Assembly (NCBI GenBank): GCA_018609965.1
Contig: JAHENP010000328.1
Location: forward strand, 1 to 9,199
DNA length: 9,199 nt
From: Haloferacaceae archaeon
GTDB lineage: Archaea; Halobacteriota; Halobacteria; Halobacteriales; Haloferacaceae
Direction of reading: 5' to 3'
The position numbers and the translations under genes were made by a program. The notes under the pieces were generated by a model. That model saw only the letters and a program-made list of their open reading frames with translations, did not search any database and was not told the DNA's origin. Each line of letters begins with the position of its first letter. Position 1 is the first letter of the stretch. This document shows positions 6,115 through 9,199 of this stretch, in pieces.

Positions 6115-6891
6115 CTACTCGAACTCCGGATCGCGGTCCTGCAGGAACGCACTCATTCCTTCGCGTTGGTCGTGTGTGCCGAACAGCCCGCTCCAGAGCC
6201 GTTGTTCCGTCTCCAGCCCGGACGCCAACGGCTCCTCGTGTGACTGGTTGATCGCTTCCTTCGCGGCGGCCATCGCGAACTGCGGCTGTGTGGCCAGTCG
6301 CTCTACCAGTTCGGCCACACGCTCGTCGAAGTCGTCCGGCGCGGTCACTTCGCCGAACAACCCCGCGGACTCGGCCGTCTCGGCGTCGAGCCGTTGGCCG
6401 AGAAAGATCATCCGCCGTGCGGTCTCGTCGCCGACCAGCCGCGGGAGCCGTTGGGTCCCGCCCCAGCCGGGGACGATCCCCAGGTCGATCTCCGTCTGGC
6501 CGATCACCGCGTCCGTGCTCGCGACGCGGAGATCACACGCCAAGGCGAGCTCGCTCCCGCCGCCGAAGGCGTAGCCGTCGATGGCCGCGATCACCGGCGC
6601 GGGGAACGTCTCCAGGTCGCGTGCAACGTCGTGGCCGAGTTCGGCGTACGCCTGCGCCTCCGGTGTCGACAGGTCCTGCATGTAGGAGATATCCGCGCCG
6701 GCGACGAACGCGTCCTCGCCGGCCCCACGGAGCACGACCGCGCGTGCGTCTGCGGTCTCGGCCTCGTGGATCGCTTCTCGGAGACCCTCCAGTACGTCGG
6801 CGTTCAGCGCGTTGAGTCGCTCCGGACGGTCGACGGTGATCGCCGCGACGCCGCTCTCGATGTCGAGTCTGACGGTGTCTGTGGCTGGCAC
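6115..6891 (-). CDS. Enoyl-CoA hydratase/isomerase family protein (crotonase fold)
   Basis: Cytosolic crotonase-superfamily enzyme, probably hydrating 2-enoyl-CoA to 3-hydroxyacyl-CoA in fatty acid or related acyl-CoA breakdown. The 258 residues equal the usual family length. The oxyanion-hole segments are FVAGADISYM (62-71) and AIDGYAFGGGSELALACD (103-120). Both catalytic glutamates of classical hydratases are present: Glu114 in GGGSELAL and Glu134 in GQTEIDLG, followed by the typical IVPGWGGTQRLPR. The GTG start at 6891 is chosen because a TATATAT box A lies about 26 bases upstream and because VPATDTVRLDIESG begins the first strand normally. The frame stays open upstream to 7101, but that stretch lies inside the TOPRIM gene on the same strand in another frame. 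A neighbouring acyl-CoA pathway gene is absent, so the exact pathway is unknown. Confidence 0.93.
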   Translation of the reverse strand: MPATDTVRLDIESGVAAITVDRPERLNALNADVLEGLREAIHEAETADARAVVLRGAGEDAFVAGADISYMQDLSTPEAQAYAELGHDVARDLETFPAPVIAAIDGYAFGGGSELALACDLRVASTDAVIGQTEIDLGIVPGWGGTQRLPRLVGDETARRMIFLGQRLDAETAESAGLFGEVTAPDDFDERVAELVERLATQPQFAMAAAKEAINQSHEEPLASGLETEQRLWSGLFGTHDQREGMSAFLQDRDPEFE

Positions 6892-6911
6892 GTCCTCGGC
6901 TTCTGGTCGTG

Positions 6912-6920
6912 CGTATATAT
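6912..6920 (-). promoter_or_regulatory. Box A of the enoyl-CoA hydratase gene
   Basis: A TATATAT run (6914-6920) is centred about 26 bases before the GTG at 6891, inside the short gap after the TOPRIM stop codon. It indicates a leaderless transcript separate from the ATPase/TOPRIM operon and supports the GTG start. Confidence 0.72.
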
Positions 6921-6943
6921 GATTGTGCGTATCGGAGTAGTGG

Positions 6944-7585
6944 TTAGAGAACGGTCTCGCGTACGTCAGCACACACGTCTGGGCAGTGCGTGAGGTAGTA
7001 CCGGATCTTCCGACGGTGTTTCGCCCGATTCCAGCCGTCCTCTTCTCCGTTGTCGCTGTTGTCTCCGCCATTGTCGTCGCCACCCTCCTCGTCGTCCTCA
7101 TCGATTCCAGTCACCGCTTCAAGATCGTCGTGGAACGCGACGAGGTCGAACTGGTAGGCAGGTTTGTTCCCCTTGCGAACGACACAGTCGTGAATCTGGA
7201 GGTGAGCGTTCGATTCGGAGTCTCTGCTGTCGACACGGATCTGCCCGCCGAAGTACTCGTTGAGCTTCTCGTTGAGTTCGGACTCGAAGCTGTCGTAACC
7301 CTCGTGGTCGAGATCGATCATAACGATCAGCGTGAGATTGTCATTGCCGAACTGGAGCACGTTCGACCGAAACTTCTTGATCAACTTCGACCGACCGCCC
7401 TCCGCTTTGTACAGCCATCGAATATCGTCGTCAACGCGGTGTTGCTGGATTCGTGTCTCCTGCGTATCGTTGGTCTCGCGCGAGATGAACGTGTCGTACT
7501 TTCGGCGGTCGGTGCCAGTACGGTGGAGTAGCTTCAGAAACTCCACATCGTGGCGACCCTCCGTCATGACGATCACTGACGACAT
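6944..7585 (-). CDS. Stand-alone TOPRIM-like protein paired with an OLD/AAA ATPase
   Basis: A 213-residue protein that I infer to be a TOPRIM-type nuclease subunit. After a hydrophobic strand (SVIVM) it has TEGRHDVEF (8-16), matching the TOPRIM glutamate motif with Glu9, and later LTLIVMIDLDHEG (84-96), matching the DxD motif with Asp91 and Asp93. These are the metal-binding residues expected of OLD and DUF4435-like nucleases. The middle (97-160) is unassigned. Residues 162-183 are a low-complexity acidic linker, followed by a basic tail (KHRRKIRYYL) with His200, Cys201 and Cys205. Its ATG overlaps the ATPase stop codon by one base (TGATG), so the two are translationally coupled and probably form a complex. 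A split ATPase/TOPRIM pair recalls PARIS AriA/AriB. Family membership (DUF4435, DUF4276, RloB or new) cannot be decided here, and nuclease activity is unproven. Confidence 0.75.
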   Translation of the reverse strand: MSSVIVMTEGRHDVEFLKLLHRTGTDRRKYDTFISRETNDTQETRIQQHRVDDDIRWLYKAEGGRSKLIKKFRSNVLQFGNDNLTLIVMIDLDHEGYDSFESELNEKLNEYFGGQIRVDSRDSESNAHLQIHDCVVRKGNKPAYQFDLVAFHDDLEAVTGIDEDDEEGGDDNGGDNSDNGEEDGWNRAKHRRKIRYYLTHCPDVCADVRETVL

Positions 7586-8793
7586 CAGATCCCCCGCAGG
7601 TCCGTGTTCAGCTCGTCCAACTCCGTCTCCGCCTGCTCGTAGTCGAGTTGCTTGGTCAGTAGCTCGGTCAACTGGATCACCTGAAACTCCTCGCGGAGGT
7701 AGTCATCGTGGGCCCGCTCGGTGGGCAGCGCGAAGAACGACTCGATCAGATCCTCGCGGTGGGTGGTGACGAACAGCTGTACCTCCTCCTGGCGTGCGAC
7801 CTGGAGCAACTGCTGGGTGAACTCGTTCACGTAGCCGGGGTGCATGTGGACCGCCGGCTCCTCGATGATCAACACCTCTGTGTCTGCGTCCTGGTCGTAC
7901 AGCTCCCAGAGGATGCCGACGAGCGTCTTGAACCCCGACCCCATGAAGTCGTACGGGATTTCCTCGCGTTCGTCGCCGTCCTCGAAGACGAGTCTGTCGA
8001 ACGAGAAGTCGACCAGTCCGTCGACGATCGCGTTGTCGATCAGGAAATCCTCGATCCGACTGCGACGGATGGCGGCGCCGTCCGCGCTCGGGTCCGGGGT
8101 GTCGTCTGTGATTCCTGGGTCTGAGACGAAGCGGGTGGTGGTCAGGGTATCAAAATTGTGCCCTTGATATCCCTTACCTCCTGTAACTCCTCTCCCGCCC
8201 CAGGAAGGCACAAATCCGACGACTCTACTCATCTCACTTTGTGTCTTATTTGTCGATCCACTCATGGTATTCCTAACTACTTCTGCTGTCTTGTTATCTA
8301 CTAAATTAGAGTACTGTTCTGATATATACCGTGTTCCGTCTACAACTGAGGTTTGCCTTCTTGTGTCTACAAATTCAACTCTGTGTCTAATATCTTCGGG
8401 TTCTAGTTCGCCTTGTTTTATGTTAATTCCCAGTCCTCGCTCTTCGATTTCTTTGGCAATTTCCCATATCCCATCTATGATATCAGATATAAATCTCGAA
8501 TAGGCATGATCTCTATCTTGGCGCTCGATGGCCAACAGTCGATCATCGACATCGTCGTCCCCGTCCACGGTAACGTCAACTGTCGCCTCTTCGGCTCCCT
8601 CCCGCACAATTTTGTCCAGATTCCCGTCGAACCGCGAGATCGAACTCGGATCGAGCGCTAGGTGCAACGCCTCCAACAGCGAGGTCTTTCCCACGTTGTT
8701 CCGTCCGACGACCAGGTTCACGCCGCCGGGCTGCACCTCGGCCTCCTCGACGGCTTTGAAGTCGCGGACGGAGAGTTCTGTGACGCGGGTCAT
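7585..8793 (-). CDS. OLD-like AAA/ABC-type ATPase with a compositionally foreign central segment
   Basis: A 402-residue ATPase of the SMC/OLD-like group. Walker A is GRNNVGKTS (30-38) after the LSVRDFKAVEEAEV strand. The signature region is DFMGSGFKTLVGILWEL (282-298), the GSG form of OLD/AAA_21 proteins. Walker B is VLIIEEPAVHMHPG (307-320), with Glu311-Glu312, and the H-loop is FVTTHRED (341-348, His345). All ATPase motifs are intact. Residues about 92-217, between Walker A and the signature, are encoded by DNA at roughly 38% GC with ATA, TTA, AGA and AGG codons, unlike both flanks, and are rich in Asn, Lys, Ser and Thr instead of acidic residues; the frame is open throughout. The last base of the stop codon starts the TOPRIM gene. 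By analogy with OLD and PARIS ATPases it may sense phage or foreign DNA and control its partner; this is inference. Confidence 0.85.
   Translation of the reverse strand: MTRVTELSVRDFKAVEEAEVQPGGVNLVVGRNNVGKTSLLEALHLALDPSSISRFDGNLDKIVREGAEEATVDVTVDGDDDVDDRLLAIERQDRDHAYSRFISDIIDGIWEIAKEIEERGLGINIKQGELEPEDIRHRVEFVDTRRQTSVVDGTRYISEQYSNLVDNKTAEVVRNTMSGSTNKTQSEMSRVVGFVPSWGGRGVTGGKGYQGHNFDTLTTTRFVSDPGITDDTPDPSADGAAIRRSRIEDFLIDNAIVDGLVDFSFDRLVFEDGDEREEIPYDFMGSGFKTLVGILWELYDQDADTEVLIIEEPAVHMHPGYVNEFTQQLLQVARQEEVQLFVTTHREDLIESFFALPTERAHDDYLREEFQVIQLTELLTKQLDYEQAETELDELNTDLRGI
8150..8520 (-). other. AT-rich block inside the ATPase gene (possible swapped domain)
   Basis: Counting by hand, lines 8221-8520 hold 115 G or C in 300 bases (38%), against 58-62% in the lines at 7861 and 8521-8700 and about 72% in a sampled line of the MFS gene. 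The block encodes ATPase residues of about 92-217 without a stop or frameshift. The edges are fairly sharp, near 8520 on one side and 8150-8220 on the other. No terminal repeats or transposase are visible. Confidence 0.75.
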
Positions 8794-8821
8794 TCAGTTG
8801 GTGGGTACTGGTGCAGACACG

Positions 8822-8830
8822 GATTTGATT
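8822..8830 (-). promoter_or_regulatory. Candidate box A of the ATPase/TOPRIM operon
   Basis: The minus strand reads AATCAAAT, the only AT-rich run close upstream of the ATPase start. It is centred about 33 bases before the ATG, slightly farther than the usual 25-30, so a leader of a few bases would be expected if it is used. Confidence 0.35.
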
Positions 8831-9010
8831 GCTTCGGTGGTCGTGCGTCGCATCTGACTGTACCCTGTGGTACGACCGCGACAGCGACCGCAAACAACAC
8901 CGCGCAGTGTGCTTGCACCTCGAAAGGACCGCAGCCTCGGACCTCCCCAGCCTCCTCGTTCACGCCGCTCGTTTCACTCGCGCCGCTCACTCGTCCCTCG
9001 CGCGCCGTTT

Positions 9011-9031
9011 GCGCCGCCACGAGGGCGGCGC
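9011..9031. repeat. Perfect GC-rich inverted repeat (8-bp stem, 5-base loop)
   Basis: The arms gcgccgcc (9011-9018) and ggcggcgc (9024-9031) are exact reverse complements around the loop acgag. It lies about 100 bases before the DUF5797-type start, in a low-complexity GC-rich tract. It could be part of a dispersed haloarchaeal intergenic repeat or a structured transcript; no T-tract follows, so a classical terminator is unlikely. Confidence 0.55.
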
Positions 9032-9128
9032 TGCACGCGCCAGCCGCCGTGTCGTCCAGCAACCCAGATGCGCCCCGAGTCGTGAGCAGACCACAACACA
9101 CAACTGTACCCCAGCGAACGGCACGCTC

Positions 9129-9199
9129 GTGAGCCTCACCGACGAGGAACGTGACCGACTCGCGGACGTGGTCCGTCTCCAGCCCACGAAGAACGGGGA
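9129..9199 (+). CDS. DUF5797 family protein, 5' end only
   Basis: A GTG at 9129 opens a frame running off the right edge after 23 full codons. The visible N-terminus is MSLTDEERDRLADVV followed by RLQPTKNG. This acidic start, and in particular the LQPTKNG segment after a short Glu/Asp/Arg-rich helix, is the pattern I recall for the haloarchaeal DUF5797 family, small proteins with a predicted helix-turn-helix-like fold and unknown function. No strong box A is visible about 28 bases upstream. The call rests on a short fragment and memory of the family; an alternative is another winged-helix regulator with a similar first helix. Confidence 0.55.
   Translation, partial: MSLTDEERDRLADVVRLQPTKNG

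Larger units (their letters stand above)
8794..9128. other. Intergenic region of 335 bases between divergent genes
   Basis: This separates the ATPase/TOPRIM operon from the DUF5797-type gene. Near the ATPase end, the minus strand reads aatcaaat (about 8822-8830), some 33 bases before the ATG, a weak box A. The middle (about 8905-9055) is GC-rich with recurring cgctc, cactcg and cgcgcc words and one perfect hairpin listed separately. The open minus-strand frame across 8790-9101 gives a Cys/Ala-rich product not typical of halophile proteins, so I treat the region as non-coding. Confidence 0.5.

Noticed and set aside
5852..6574. Plus-strand open frame (240 aa) across the lipoprotein and enoyl-CoA hydratase genes
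   Set aside because: It overlaps two real genes in another frame or strand and is Arg/Ser-rich without motifs.
6892..7101. Upstream extension of the enoyl-CoA hydratase frame
   Set aside because: It lies inside the TOPRIM gene in another frame and upstream of the hydratase's TATATAT box; the GTG at 6891 gives the normal family length.
8150..8520. An intein, intron or insertion element inside the ATPase gene
   Set aside because: The frame is continuous, no intein splice motifs or homing-endonuclease motifs are visible, there are no terminal repeats, and the segment lies between, not inside, the ATPase motifs.
8790..9101. Minus-strand open frame (103 aa) in the gap upstream of the ATPase
   Set aside because: The product is Cys/Ala/Gly-rich without a halophilic acidic bias or known motif, it runs through the GC-rich repeat-like tract, and it overlaps the ATPase start.
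1..9199. CRISPR array, tRNA, rRNA or transposase
   Set aside because: No regularly spaced repeats, cloverleaf or GTTCRANY-type T-arm, rRNA segment or transposase motif was found on reading both strands.

Overview
The window comes from a haloarchaeon (class Halobacteria). GC is high (about 70% in a hand-counted stretch of the MFS gene), the proteins are rich in Asp/Glu, several genes have an AT-rich box A about 25-30 bases before the start codon as expected for leaderless transcripts, and archaeal markers (Dph2 for diphthamide, transcription factor S) are present together with families I know mainly from haloarchaea (DUF6517 lipoprotein, DUF5797). No rRNA, tRNA, CRISPR array or transposase was seen.

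Layout, left to right: aldo/keto reductase (minus, 3' end cut by the window edge); a 282-base gap with one possible small ORF; a four-helix membrane protein (minus); Dph2 (minus); a Ca2+:cation antiporter (minus); transcription factor S (minus); an MFS efflux-type transporter (plus, divergent from tfs); a DUF6517 lipoprotein (plus); an enoyl-CoA hydratase (minus, convergent, 15 bases away); then a two-gene minus-strand module of an OLD/AAA-type ATPase followed by a TOPRIM protein whose start codon overlaps the ATPase stop codon (TGATG); a 335-base gap with a GC-rich hairpin; and the first 23 codons of a DUF5797-type gene (plus).

The left 6.9 kb is ordinary chromosome: separate housekeeping and transport genes, mostly with their own promoters. 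The right part is accessory in character. The ATPase/TOPRIM pair has lower GC (about 57-62% in counted lines) and the architecture of a split OLD-type nuclease, comparable to the PARIS (AriA/AriB) anti-phage pair. Inside the ATPase gene lies a block of about 300-370 bases at only about 38% GC, using codons rare in haloarchaea (ATA, TTA, AGA, AGG). It encodes the segment between Walker A and the signature motif. The reading frame stays open, so this looks like a swapped-in variable domain between two conserved ATPase halves. This candidate defence module with a mosaic sensor region is the main point of interest.
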